Assembly: GCA_903925955.1 (NCBI GenBank)
Contig: CAIYHO010000268.1
Span: 1-34,000, forward strand
Length of the DNA: 34,000 nucleotides
Origin: an uncultured Chloroflexota bacterium
GTDB lineage: Bacteria; Chloroflexota; Limnocylindria; Limnocylindrales; CSP1-4
Direction: 5' to 3'
Positions 19,202 through 28,372 of this stretch are shown piece by piece (position 1 is the stretch's first letter; every line of letters starts with the position of its first letter). The notes below the pieces were generated by a model. That model was not told where the DNA came from. It was given only the letters and a program-made list of their open reading frames with translations, and searched no databases. The translations under genes and the position numbers were made by a program.

Positions 19202-19986
19202 TGTTGCCCCTGGCCGACGTCTTGGCGTGGCGATCCATGGCACCGTGGCCCGACGTCAACGATGTTGAGCAGGATCTCATTATCACCAGTGCCATCTTCG
19301 ACATCTTCGAGGATGACTGGCTGGCCGAGCGCCTCGCCTTCAGGGGCGGGACGGCGCTGCATCGCCTCTACCTCGACCCGCCAGTCCGCTACTCGGAGGA
19401 CATCGACCTCGTCCAGCGGGTGCCCGAGCCGATTGGCGCCACCCTCGATCGACTCCGCGAGCGCCTCGGCTGGATCGGGAAGTCAAACACAGAGGTTCGC
19501 CAGCATCCCAAGATCGTCTTTCGGTTCGACGCAGGGTCAGGGGCGACGGGGCTCCAGCCACGCAAACTCAAGGTCGAGATCAACACGCATGAGCACTTCG
19601 GAGCCGTGACGCCGGTCGACTACGCCGTGGCGCATGACGTGTTGACGCGCGGGGCATCCGTGCCGTCATACAGCGTCGACGAACTGTTGGGCACCAAGGT
19701 TCGTGCGCTGTTCCAGCGCCGGAAGGGCCGAGACCTCTTCGACCTGTGGTGGGCGGCTGAGCACGCGTCGGTGCGACCCGGCGACATCGTCCACCACTTC
19801 GAGCGCTACATGGAAGCTGGCGGCCATGCGATACCGTCGCGCGACGCGTTCGATTTGAACCTCGCCGAGAAGGCGGACGCGGGCGTCTTTGATGAAGTCC
19901 GGCCGCTGCTACGGGCCGGGGTGGTGTACGACCCGCTGATCTCGCTCGCTTGGTTTCGGGAGTTCGTTCTGCCGCTGGTCGGCTGA
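19201..19986 (+). CDS. abiEii: AbiEii-type nucleotidyltransferase toxin (module 3)
   Basis: This 261-residue protein is a complete AbiEii/DUF1814 nucleotidyltransferase. The signature LAFRGGTALHRLYLDPP (Gly49-Gly50) is followed by RYSEDIDLV (Ser65, Asp67, Asp69). The downstream Lys motif KLKVEINTHEHFG and the C-terminal ELLGTKVRALFQRRKGRDLFDLWW are intact. It is expected to be the toxin of module 3, acting by nucleotide transfer that blocks translation in characterised relatives. Translational coupling to the antitoxin is exact. A hairpin cluster follows about 120 bp downstream. Confidence 0.92.
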   Translation: MLPLADVLAWRSMAPWPDVNDVEQDLIITSAIFDIFEDDWLAERLAFRGGTALHRLYLDPPVRYSEDIDLVQRVPEPIGATLDRLRERLGWIGKSNTEVRQHPKIVFRFDAGSGATGLQPRKLKVEINTHEHFGAVTPVDYAVAHDVLTRGASVPSYSVDELLGTKVRALFQRRKGRDLFDLWWAAEHASVRPGDIVHHFERYMEAGGHAIPSRDAFDLNLAEKADAGVFDEVRPLLRAGVVYDPLISLAWFREFVLPLVG

Positions 19987-20105
19987 CAATTCGATACGGG
20001 ACCCGCCGCTTGCGGCTGCTGGCCTTGTTCTGCCGCTCAGCGGGTTCCGCTGGTGAGGTAGCGCCCGGAGCGGCGCGTCACTCGCTCGTGGGTCACGTTC
20101 CTAAC

Positions 20106-20208
20106 TACTTCGGCTTGCCCCGAAGTACCTGCACATGCCACTCCTGGAGCACACCCCTCCCCCCGGAGTGAGGAATCGAGATGCTTCGGACCAAGCCGAA
20201 GTACCTGC
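20106..20208. repeat. Hairpin cluster with 13-bp direct repeat between convergent genes
   Basis: Three inverted repeats follow one another: TACTTCGG/CCGAAGTA (20106-20113, 20120-20127), CACTCC/GGAGTG (20139-20144, 20165-20170) and CTTCGG/CCGAAG (20184-20189, 20196-20201). The right arm CCGAAGTACCTGC is repeated exactly at 20120-20132 and 20196-20208, 76 bp apart. The cluster lies between the AbiEii stop (plus) and the minus-strand gene ending at 20222, so a bidirectional terminator is likely; a small repeat element is the alternative. Confidence 0.6.
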
Positions 20209-20221
20209 CGGGGAGCGAGAC

Positions 20222-20875
20222 CTAGCCCTTCAGCCCCAGGATCGCCAGATCAATCAGGTCTGCAATCTCCGGTTGGTCGGCCCGCATGCGCCGCAGCGCC
20301 TCGGTGGCCAGGTGGCGCTCGCCGTTCCTGCCGATGGCCTCGATGGCCTTGAGCGCAAACGCTGCCGAGTTCCCCTGCGCAACCCAGGCCTCAAGCGCCG
20401 GAATGGCAGGCGGGCCGAAGCTGGCGATACGGTCTCGATACTCATGGCGGCTGTTGGGCGTGGCCTGGGCCACCTGGGCCAGGAACAGCGCAAGCTCAGG
20501 CGCCGGAGCAGCGGCGGCGCGGGCTTCGGCAGCGGCGATGTGCTGCTCAAAAGCCAGGCGCGTCCGCGCGAGATCCAGCTCCTTGTCCGTGAAGAGGGAG
20601 CTGAACTCGGGCCGCAGCGCGTACGCCTCCACGCTCAGATCAAGCCGGTCCACGGCGCGCAGGTGGGCGTAGCCATCGGTGGACGCCGCCTTGTTGAGGA
20701 TGAACCGCGCGGTGCCCAGACCGCCGCGCTTGCCAAGCATTTGGTGGAACCGCCCGGCCCAGTAGCCAGCCTCGTTGCCGGCTCGCTGATAGATGTCCTC
20801 CATGGCGGCGTCCCACTGGAGCTCCAGGGGGGCAAGATCGGCGCGGTCGGATAGGGAAGTGGCGTCCGTGGTCAT
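20222..20875 (-). CDS. Uncharacterised helical protein
   Basis: This 217-residue protein starts at ATG 20875. The N-terminal ~100 residues (LELQWDAAMEDIYQRAGNEA, GYWAGRFHQMLGKRGGLGTA, LDLSVEAYALRPEFSSLFTD) match a small helical domain found alone or attached to nuclease-like proteins in many bacteria. I know of no assigned function. The C-terminal ~90 residues (FGPPAIPALEAWVAQGNSAA, FALKAIEAIGRNGERHLATE) look like HEAT-type helical repeats. It lies 38 bp after the uroporphyrinogen-decarboxylase-like gene on the same strand and may share its message. Confidence 0.8.
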   Translation of the reverse strand: MTTDATSLSDRADLAPLELQWDAAMEDIYQRAGNEAGYWAGRFHQMLGKRGGLGTARFILNKAASTDGYAHLRAVDRLDLSVEAYALRPEFSSLFTDKELDLARTRLAFEQHIAAAEARAAAAPAPELALFLAQVAQATPNSRHEYRDRIASFGPPAIPALEAWVAQGNSAAFALKAIEAIGRNGERHLATEALRRMRADQPEIADLIDLAILGLKG

Positions 20876-20913
20876 GCATAGACGGTACGCCTGTCCGGGT
20901 GCATTCGCGGCCA

Positions 20914-22074
20914 TTACCCCGCAGGCTGCCCCCGCACCGCTCGGCTGACCTCCCGCACCGCCAGGAAGCGCTCGGGCGTGATGTCTTCGGGGAAGCCGCC
21001 CGGGTCCATAAACAGGAAGCGGCCGTCCCGCCCGCAGATGTCGATGGACGCGCGCAGGCCCGCCGCAATCTCGTCGAGGGACCCGTCGTAGAGGAACTTG
21101 TCGATGCCGGCGCCCACCAGCGTGAGCTTTGGGAAGCGCTCGCGAAGCCAGGCCAGATCCATGCCGTCCCAACGGTCGAGCGGGTTGAGCATGTCCACGC
21201 CCGAGCCCACGATGTCGTCCATGATCTTGGTGATGTTGCCGTGGCTGTGCATGTGGAGCGTGCCGCCCGCCCCGTGCACCACCTCGGCAAGCGCCGCGTG
21301 CCAGGGCAGGAAGAAGCGCCGATAGAGCGTGGGGCTCAGGAGCATGTTGGTGCTGGAGCCAAGGTCGTCGCAGAAGCCGATGCAGTCCGCTCCGGCTTCC
21401 ACCATGCGCTTGGCCGCCCGCACGTTCCAGTCGCCCAGCCGCGCAAGGAGGCGCTCGATGAGCTCGGGCTCCTCCAGCAGGAACGCCAGGAAGTCCTGGT
21501 AGTCGCAGAAGAAGTAGTGGCCGCCCGAGAAGAAGCCGTTGAGCCAGCCCACGGTGTATTCGCCGCGCGCCTTGAAGTAGGCGGCGTCCGCGGCAAAGCC
21601 CGTCCAGCGAGCGGGGTCGTCGGGATCTGGCAGGACCAGGTTCTCCACATCGTCGATGGTCTGGACGGGCCGGTGGATCTGGTGCCGAAACGGCGGCGCA
21701 AAGTTCTGGAGGTCCCGCGCACCTGTCTCAAACTCGATGATGCGGCTGTTTGGCGTCCGCTCCGTGATCCGCGTGTTGAACTCGCCTGGGCCCGCATGGC
21801 CAAAGTCAAAGTTGGCGCCCCAGCCCACACCCGTGGCGATCTGGTCCGTGTAGCGGTTGTACGCGATGACCTTGTCAAGCTCCGCGGGCTCGTGGGGGCC
21901 AAAGCCGTAGACGCCCTCGGCCGGGTAGTTGTCGAGGTCCTGGTACAGGGTCTCGGGCGGCATGACGCGGCGCGAGCTCTCAACGCTGTTGAAGCCCTGG
22001 GCCCAGACGGGGACGAAGTCGGGCCGGTCGCCGGCGAGGACGGCCTTGATGCGCTCGCGGTTGGTGGCGGTCAT
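20914..22074 (-). CDS. Uroporphyrinogen decarboxylase-like (URO-D fold) methyltransferase-family protein
   Basis: This 386-residue protein has the URO-D TIM-barrel features: NRERIKAVLAGDRPDFVPVW at the N-terminus, GADCIGFCDDLGSSTNMLLSP and RFFLPWHAALAEVVHGAGG, the HMHSHGNI strand, then VDMLNPLDRWDGMDL and LVGAGIDKFLYDGSLDEI. It lacks hallmark haem-pathway context and resembles the broad group that includes MtaA-like corrinoid methyltransferases. The HxC zinc motif of those enzymes is not evident (HMHSHG instead), so the substrate is unknown. ATG 22074 is preferred because GAGGAA precedes it by four bases; a longer start at 22101 is possible. Confidence 0.86.
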   Translation of the reverse strand: MTATNRERIKAVLAGDRPDFVPVWAQGFNSVESSRRVMPPETLYQDLDNYPAEGVYGFGPHEPAELDKVIAYNRYTDQIATGVGWGANFDFGHAGPGEFNTRITERTPNSRIIEFETGARDLQNFAPPFRHQIHRPVQTIDDVENLVLPDPDDPARWTGFAADAAYFKARGEYTVGWLNGFFSGGHYFFCDYQDFLAFLLEEPELIERLLARLGDWNVRAAKRMVEAGADCIGFCDDLGSSTNMLLSPTLYRRFFLPWHAALAEVVHGAGGTLHMHSHGNITKIMDDIVGSGVDMLNPLDRWDGMDLAWLRERFPKLTLVGAGIDKFLYDGSLDEIAAGLRASIDICGRDGRFLFMDPGGFPEDITPERFLAVREVSRAVRGQPAG

Positions 22075-22206
22075 GCGTTCCTCGGTCTGCGGTTGCGGCA
22101 ATCATCGCCCCGGCCGGGTCCTCTGCGCTACGGGGCCTCGCGTCGCGCAAACGCGGGACGTATGGTTCGGTATCGGCGTTTGGAGTTCGCAGGCGGGGAG
22201 GTGGCT

Positions 22207-25200
22207 ATGAGGAATTGGCGCAGGCGGCGCATGAGAGCCACGGGCGTGCAGGCACGCGATGACGCGGTGGAGTACCGCGCGCTGAGGCTGAGTCTGGGCG
22301 AAGGCTTGGGCGCCCGCGCAGATGCGGGCGAGCCTTCACAGGTAGCGCGGCCGGAAGCTGCCGTGCTGGACGATGCCGCCACGGAGCGCCTCCTCGCCAG
22401 ACTGCCGGCACCGCAGCCGCCCGCCGCCACGCCAGACGACGGCTTTGCGATGCGCCAGGCCACGCTGCCGCGACCGCGCCCCGGCAAGACCGTGGCGGAG
22501 CCGTTCCCGCCCGCCGGCGCCGCGTCAGGTCAAACGCGTCCGGAGCCGCAAGCCCCGCCCCCGCTGCGGATCCTGCGCCAGCAGCCCGTTGGTGAAGTGC
22601 CGCTGGCCGCGGGCGTCTCCATCACGTTCTCCAGCCCCATGGTCCCGCTTGATGCGGTTGACGCCGCCGTCTCGGCGGACCCGCCGGCGCAGCTGGTGCC
22701 CCAGCCGCCCGGGCAGTGGCGCTGGGCGGACACGCGCACGCTGGTCTTCGTGCCCGCCGCGGAACGGATGCCAATGGCCACCGAATACACGGTGACCGTG
22801 GCCAAGGGCACGCGCGCGCTGGACGGCGGCGAGTTGGCCAGAGCCGAACATTGGACGTTTGGGACGCCACCGCCCACCGTCATCGCGAAGTACCCGGAGG
22901 GCGGGCCGGTGCGGTGCGCCACGCCCATCGCCGTTGTGTTTGACCAGGCTGTTGATGCGGCGACGGTGATCGCGCGGCTGCAGGTCAGCGGCGCCCGGTT
23001 GCTGCGCGAGGCAACATCGGAAGAGCGTGCGGCTGATCCCGCCGTGGCGCGGCTTGTGGCGGAGCACCCGGCGGAGCGCGTCGTGGTGGTGGTCCCGGAC
23101 CCGGCGCCCGCAATGAACAAGCACGTGAGCGTTGACTTGGTCGCCGGGACGCCGTCCGCCGAGGGCCCGCGCACAACGGCCCATGCCCAGCGCTGGACCT
23201 ACCGCACGCCCGGGCCGTTCACGGTGACGGGGTTCCGCGCCGGCTGGGGCCGCGGATTTGCCTACCCGGGCGCACCGTGGACCATCGAGTGCACCAACCA
23301 GATTGATGCTGGCACGCTTGACGCGCACCTTGTCCAGATTGAGCCGCTCATCCCGGACGTGTTGGTGTCCGGCTGGGGCAGCACGCTCCAGGTTGCGGTG
23401 CCGCACTCGCGCGGCCGGACCACGTACCACCTCACGCTCGCGCCCGGGTTGCGGGACGTTTTCGGGCAGGAGCTTGAACCGGCCCCGGCGATGACGTTCA
23501 AGGTTGGCGAGCCGGAAGCGCAGTTCCAGATCCTGGGCGGGGAGCACATCGTGCTGGACCCGGTTGGGCCGCGGAGCGTCACGGTTCGCGCCATCGGCAT
23601 CCGTTCGCTTGGCGTTGCGCTGTATCGCGTGACGCCTGCGGACTGGGATGCCTGGACTACCTGGAACAACAACCAGTGGAGCGAGCCCGCGGCGCCGCCG
23701 CCCGGCAGACCGGTGGTGCGGCGTGACCTGGAGATCCCGGGCGATGGCCTCGCCTGGGCGGACGTAGACCTGGATCTGGGCGCTGCGCTCAATGGCGGCG
23801 TGGGCCAGGTTGCGCTTGTCGTCACGCACGGGCTGGGCCGTGGCCACCGGTCAGAGCGCCAGTGGACGTGGGTGCAGGCAACGCAGCTTGGCCTGGACGC
23901 GTCCTCGGACGACAACAGGCTGGCCGCCTGGGTCACGGACCTTGCCACGGGTGCGCCGCTGGGCGGGATTGCGCTGGAGGTTGGCGAGTCGCGCGCGGTC
24001 AGCGCGGCTGACGGCACGGCGCGGCTTGCGCTCCCGGCCGAGACAACGTCTTCCGCCCTGATCGCCCGTCGCGGCGCGGACACCGCAATGCTGCGCCCCG
24101 GCAACTGGTACAGCTCCTGGCAGCCGTCCAACGAGGCCAGCGCCGTCAGGATCATGGCGTTCAACGATCGCGGCCTGTACCGGCCCGGCGAGACGGTGCG
24201 CGTGAAGGGGTGGATCCGCGTGATCGGCGGCGGGCCGCTGGGCGATCTGACGGCCGCGCCGCAGGGCGTGACGCTGGTCGCCTGGACCGCGCGCGACGCG
24301 ATGGGCAACGAGATCGTCGCGGGCAGCGCGTCTGTGGACGGGCTTGGCGGGTTTGACGTTGGCTTTGCCCTGCCCGCGACGGCTGGCCTCGGCGAGGCGG
24401 TGCTGGAGCTTGTGCCCCAGAGCGCCGGCACGCCGGACGCCAGCGCCAGCACCGTGCACGAATTCAAGATTGCGGAGTTCCGCCGGCCTGAGTACGAGGT
24501 GACAGCCACCGCGGACCCAGGCCCCGTGATTGCGGGTGATCCTGTGGCGGTGTCCGTGGCTGCGGCCTATTACGCCGGTGGCCCGCTGGCTGGTGCGGAC
24601 GTCACATGGGAGGTCACGGCGAAGGCCGGAAGCTACTCGCCCCCGGGCTGGGACCGCTTCACCTTTGGCGAGTTTGTCCCGTGGTGGGGCCGCGGCTGGG
24701 GCGGCGACGACAACCACGACGAGGCCGAAGACAACGACGGGAGCTTCTCGGGCCGGACGCGCGCGGATGGCACCCACCGGCTCCAGATTGGCACAAGCCC
24801 CGCGAGCCCGCCGCGTCCCTGGGTGGTGTCGGCCGAGGGCACGGTCACGGACGTCAACCGTCAGGCCTGGACAGCGTCGGCCGCGGTGGTGGTGCACCCT
24901 GCGGCGGCCTATGTGGGTCTGCGCGGTGACCGCTCGTTTGTCGCGGCGGGTGAGCCGCTGGAGTTTGAGCTGGTCGTCACCGATGTTGACGGCACCGCCA
25001 TCCCCGGCGCGGCCATCGCGCTCCGGGCGGAGCGCCGCGAGTACCGCCAGGTCAAGGGCGAGTGGCGCGAGGAGGCCGTGGAGGTTGCGGAGCTGTCGGC
25101 CGTCTCGGACGCCGGGCCCGTCGTCATGCGTCTGGATGAGCCCACGGGCGGCCGATGGCGCGTGACCGCGAGCATCGCGGACGAAGCCGGGCGCGCCAAC

Positions 25201-28200
25201 ACGGCCACCCTCATGGCGTGGGTTGCGGGCGGGAAGCCGGAGCCGCGGCGTGGTCTCAACGAAGACGAGCTGGTGCTGGTGCCGGACAAGCGCACCTACG
25301 CCCCGGGTGATGTGGCGCAGGTGCTGCTGATCGCCCCGTTTGTCCCGGCGGAGGGCCTGCTCACGCTCCGTCGAGACGGCCTGCTGCGCGAGGAGCGGTT
25401 CACCGTGGACAGCGGGACGCACACGCTGCGCATCCCCATTGCGGATGCAATGACGCCCAACGTGCACGCCTCGGTGGCGCTGGTTGGCGCGGTCCCGCGG
25501 GATGATGCGCCTGGGGTCACGCGGCCGGCGTGTGCGTCGGGGACGGTGGAGCTGCCGGTGCCGCCGCTGGCGCGCACGCTCACAGTTGCCGTGACCCCGC
25601 GCCAGACGGGGCTGCGCCCGGGCGAGTCCACGGAGGTGGGTCTTGTTGTCTGCGGAGCCGGCGGCGAGCGGGTGAGCGGCGGGGCCACCGTTGTGGTTGC
25701 GGACGAGGCCGTGCTTGCGCTGGCGGGCTACGCCAACCCGGACCCGATGGCCGTGTTCTACCCGGAGCGAGGCGAGGGCGTCATGGATCGCCGGTCCCGT
25801 GCAGACGTGCTGCTGGCAAGGCCCGGCGACATCGCGCTGCCTGAGCCGCCGGCGCCGCGGATGCGGGCGATGATGAGCGAGTCGGCGATGGCGATGCCGG
25901 CGCCCATGGCGCTGGCCGGGGCGCCCATGAGGGACGAGGCGCCTGGCGGCCGTGCCATGTACAAGCGGGCGATGCGCGGCGGGCCGGACCCCGCGCCGGA
26001 GCCTATCCGCGCCCGGACGGACTTCTCGGCGCTGGCCCTGTTTGCCGCTGCCGTGGAGCTGGACGCGGACGGCCGGGCCACGGTCCTGCTCAAGCTGCCG
26101 GACAACCTCACGCGGTATCGCGTGATGGTTGTGGCCACAGACGGCGTTGCGCGCTTTGGCGTTGGCGAGGCCGCGGTGACCGCGCGTCTGCCGCTGATGG
26201 TGCGCCCATCGGCCCCGCGGTTCCTCAACTTTGGCGACACGTTTGAGCTGCCGGTTGTCATCCAGAACCAGACGCCGCTGGCGCTTGAGGTGGACGTCGC
26301 GGTCCGTGCGTCCAACGCCACGCTCACCGCAGGCGCCGGCCGCCGGCTCACCGTGCCCGCCGGGGATCGTGCCGAAGTCCGCTTCCCCGCGGCTGCCGAT
26401 GGGGTGGGCGAGGCCCGCTTTGAGGTTGCCGCCGCGGCCGGCCCGGACGCGGACGCCGCCACGGTGACGCTCCCGGTCTGGACGCCCGCCACAACGGAGG
26501 CCTTCGCCGTTCACGGCACGCTTGACGAGGGCGTCATGGCCCAGCAGGTCCGCGCCCCGGACGGGGCGGTCGCCGCGTTTGGGGGTCTGGAGGTCACCAC
26601 CTCGTCAACGGCGGTTGCCGCCCTTGCGGACGCTGTGCTGTACCTGGTCCGCTACCCGTACGAGTGCGCGGAGCAGATCGCGTCGCGCATTCTGGGGATC
26701 GCCGCGCTTCGTGACGTCCTGGCGGCGTTTGCGGCAGACGGGCTGCCGGCTCCGGCCGAGCTTGACGCATCGGTTGCCAAGGATCTCGATCGCCTGCGCG
26801 CCATGCAGAACGTGGACGGCGGTTTTGGCTTCTGGACCCGGGGCGAGGAGAGCTGGCCGTACCTCGCGGTCCACGTCGGCAACGCGGCGGCGCGGGCGCA
26901 GGCGCAGGGCTTCGCCGTCCCGGCGGCCCTGCGCAGCGATGTGCTGGGGTACCTGCGCGACATCGAGCTCCGCATAGACGCCCTCCGCCCGCACTATCCC
27001 GAAGAGGTGCGATCCACCATCAGCGCCTACGCGCTGGACGTTCGAGCGCGGCTTGACGATCGGGACCCCAAGAAGGCCCAGGTCCTGTTCGCGAAGCACG
27101 GCACGAAGGGCCTCTCGATGGAGGCGCTGGGCTGGCTGCTGCCGGTGCTGGACGGGGGTTCTGCCCGAGACGAGATCCGCCGCCACCTCGCCAACAGCGT
27201 CACCGAGACACCGGGCGCGGCGAACTTCACCGTGAGCTACGGCGATGGCGCGCATCTGCTTCTGGCGTCCAACCGGCGCGTCGACGCGGTGCTGCTTGAG
27301 GCGCTTATCGCGGACCAGCCCAAGAGCGACTTGATCCCAAAGCTGGTTGCGGGGCTCATGGCGCACCGAACCGCGGGCCGCTGGGGCAACACCCAGGAGA
27401 ACGCGTTTGTGCTCCTGGCGCTGGGCACGTACTTCGAGCGGTTTGAGGGGGTGACCCCGGACTTCGTGGCGCGCCTCTGGCTTGGCGAGGGGTTCGCGGG
27501 GGAGCAGGCGTTCCGCGGCCGTTCCACGGACCGGCGCCGCATGCTTGTGCCAATGGCAAACCTGCGCGCGGACGGGGGCGACGCCGGCAGCGGCAAGCTT
27601 GAGCTGCTCTTGGCCAAGGACGGTCCGGGCCGGCTCTACTACCGGCTAGGCCTGACCTATGCGCCGGAGCGTCTTGCGCTGGACGCGCTTGACCGCGGGT
27701 TTGAGGTGGGGCGGGTCTACGAGGGGCTGGACAACCCGGCCGATGTCCACCGGGACCCGGACGGCACGTGGCATGTCCGCGCCGGCGCCCGCGTCCGCGT
27801 CACGGTCACCATGACCGCCCGCTCGCGGCGCTACCACGTGGCGCTGGTGGACCCGATGCCTGCGGGCTTTGAGGCGATCGACACGTCGCTTGCGATGACC
27901 GCGTCGTCGGCTGCCGCATCGGGCACAAAGGTCGCCACGGTTGGCGCAAGCGGACTCGGCGGACCCGGCGGCGGACCCGGCGGCGGCTTCGGTGGCGGCT
28001 TCGGCCACTGGTGGCTCTGGATGGGCCGCTGGTACAACCACCAGAACCTGCGCGACGAGCGCGTTGAGGCGTTTGCGTCCCTGCTCTGGGAGGGAACGTA
28101 CGACTACCGCTATGTCGTCCGCGCCACAACGCCCGGCGTCTTCAACGTGCCGCCGCCCAAGGCCGAGGAGATGTACACGCCCGAGACGTTTGGCCGCGGG

Positions 28201-28227
28201 GCATCGGACCGGGTGGTGGTGGAGTAG
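22207..28227 (+). CDS. Alpha-2-macroglobulin family protein with thioester motif
   Basis: This 2006-residue protein has the bacterial alpha-2-macroglobulin layout. Ig-like MG domains fill roughly residues 120-1200 (for example FNDRGLYRPGETVRVKGWIR in the MG2/MG3 region). A Met/Ala-rich bait-like linker lies at about 1215-1265. The A2M domain follows (DNLTRYRVMVVATDGVARFG). The thioester domain has YPYECAEQIASR with Cys1487 and Gln1490, so a thioester bond can form. The tail has a Gly-rich loop and AEEMYTPETFGRGASDRVVV. Such proteins trap proteases. No signal peptide, lipobox or membrane helix is visible at the N-terminus. ATG 22207 follows GGGGAGG; ATG 22162 is an alternative, and longer upstream extensions overlap the opposite gene. 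Confidence 0.92.
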   Translation: MRNWRRRRMRATGVQARDDAVEYRALRLSLGEGLGARADAGEPSQVARPEAAVLDDAATERLLARLPAPQPPAATPDDGFAMRQATLPRPRPGKTVAEPFPPAGAASGQTRPEPQAPPPLRILRQQPVGEVPLAAGVSITFSSPMVPLDAVDAAVSADPPAQLVPQPPGQWRWADTRTLVFVPAAERMPMATEYTVTVAKGTRALDGGELARAEHWTFGTPPPTVIAKYPEGGPVRCATPIAVVFDQAVDAATVIARLQVSGARLLREATSEERAADPAVARLVAEHPAERVVVVVPDPAPAMNKHVSVDLVAGTPSAEGPRTTAHAQRWTYRTPGPFTVTGFRAGWGRGFAYPGAPWTIECTNQIDAGTLDAHLVQIEPLIPDVLVSGWGSTLQVAVPHSRGRTTYHLTLAPGLRDVFGQELEPAPAMTFKVGEPEAQFQILGGEHIVLDPVGPRSVTVRAIGIRSLGVALYRVTPADWDAWTTWNNNQWSEPAAPPPGRPVVRRDLEIPGDGLAWADVDLDLGAALNGGVGQVALVVTHGLGRGHRSERQWTWVQATQLGLDASSDDNRLAAWVTDLATGAPLGGIALEVGESRAVSAADGTARLALPAETTSSALIARRGADTAMLRPGNWYSSWQPSNEASAVRIMAFNDRGLYRPGETVRVKGWIRVIGGGPLGDLTAAPQGVTLVAWTARDAMGNEIVAGSASVDGLGGFDVGFALPATAGLGEAVLELVPQSAGTPDASASTVHEFKIAEFRRPEYEVTATADPGPVIAGDPVAVSVAAAYYAGGPLAGADVTWEVTAKAGSYSPPGWDRFTFGEFVPWWGRGWGGDDNHDEAEDNDGSFSGRTRADGTHRLQIGTSPASPPRPWVVSAEGTVTDVNRQAWTASAAVVVHPAAAYVGLRGDRSFVAAGEPLEFELVVTDVDGTAIPGAAIALRAERREYRQVKGEWREEAVEVAELSAVSDAGPVVMRLDEPTGGRWRVTASIADEAGRANTATLMAWVAGGKPEPRRGLNEDELVLVPDKRTYAPGDVAQVLLIAPFVPAEGLLTLRRDGLLREERFTVDSGTHTLRIPIADAMTPNVHASVALVGAVPRDDAPGVTRPACASGTVELPVPPLARTLTVAVTPRQTGLRPGESTEVGLVVCGAGGERVSGGATVVVADEAVLALAGYANPDPMAVFYPERGEGVMDRRSRADVLLARPGDIALPEPPAPRMRAMMSESAMAMPAPMALAGAPMRDEAPGGRAMYKRAMRGGPDPAPEPIRARTDFSALALFAAAVELDADGRATVLLKLPDNLTRYRVMVVATDGVARFGVGEAAVTARLPLMVRPSAPRFLNFGDTFELPVVIQNQTPLALEVDVAVRASNATLTAGAGRRLTVPAGDRAEVRFPAAADGVGEARFEVAAAAGPDADAATVTLPVWTPATTEAFAVHGTLDEGVMAQQVRAPDGAVAAFGGLEVTTSSTAVAALADAVLYLVRYPYECAEQIASRILGIAALRDVLAAFAADGLPAPAELDASVAKDLDRLRAMQNVDGGFGFWTRGEESWPYLAVHVGNAAARAQAQGFAVPAALRSDVLGYLRDIELRIDALRPHYPEEVRSTISAYALDVRARLDDRDPKKAQVLFAKHGTKGLSMEALGWLLPVLDGGSARDEIRRHLANSVTETPGAANFTVSYGDGAHLLLASNRRVDAVLLEALIADQPKSDLIPKLVAGLMAHRTAGRWGNTQENAFVLLALGTYFERFEGVTPDFVARLWLGEGFAGEQAFRGRSTDRRRMLVPMANLRADGGDAGSGKLELLLAKDGPGRLYYRLGLTYAPERLALDALDRGFEVGRVYEGLDNPADVHRDPDGTWHVRAGARVRVTVTMTARSRRYHVALVDPMPAGFEAIDTSLAMTASSAAASGTKVATVGASGLGGPGGGPGGGFGGGFGHWWLWMGRWYNHQNLRDERVEAFASLLWEGTYDYRYVVRATTPGVFNVPPPKAEEMYTPETFGRGASDRVVVE

Positions 28228-28275
28228 GGACGCTTGGGCCGCTGCGCCCGGACCTTGGGACATCCGGCCCTGCCC

Positions 28276-28291
28276 GCTTGGGCTGGCAAGC
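28276..28291 (+). terminator. Weak hairpin after the macroglobulin gene
   Basis: GCTTG (28276-28280) and CAAGC (28287-28291) pair around GGCTGG, with outer CCCTG/CAGGG (28268-28272, 28291-28295) extending the structure imperfectly. It lies about 50 bp after the stop codon. There is no T-run. Confidence 0.3.
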
Positions 28292-28304
28292 AGGGGGTCT
28301 GTAG

Positions 28305-28317
28305 ATGTCTGAGACAT
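28305..28317. promoter_or_regulatory. Small perfect palindrome upstream of the Rieske gene
   Basis: ATGTCT-G-AGACAT is a perfect inverted repeat with a one-base centre, 55 bp before the Rieske start codon. It could be an operator; no regulator is identified. Confidence 0.35.
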
Positions 28318-28372
28318 ACCCTCAGGCATACGTCGGTGGCATTCGCGCAGGACCGACCCTGGAGGATGCTCG

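Noticed and set aside
20899-22206. Upstream extension of the macroglobulin frame through the URO-D-like gene
   Set aside because: The frame is open only because of base composition. The family begins after 22207, where a ribosome-binding site is present, and the extension lies antisense to a clear gene.
23851-26514. Long minus-strand frame opposite the macroglobulin gene (with another at 22525-23847)
   Set aside because: Same GC effect; the plus-strand protein matches the alpha-2-macroglobulin domains throughout.
27955-28000. GGC-rich tandem repeat
   Set aside because: It encodes the glycine-rich loop near the end of the macroglobulin-family protein and is a coding feature, not an independent repeat.
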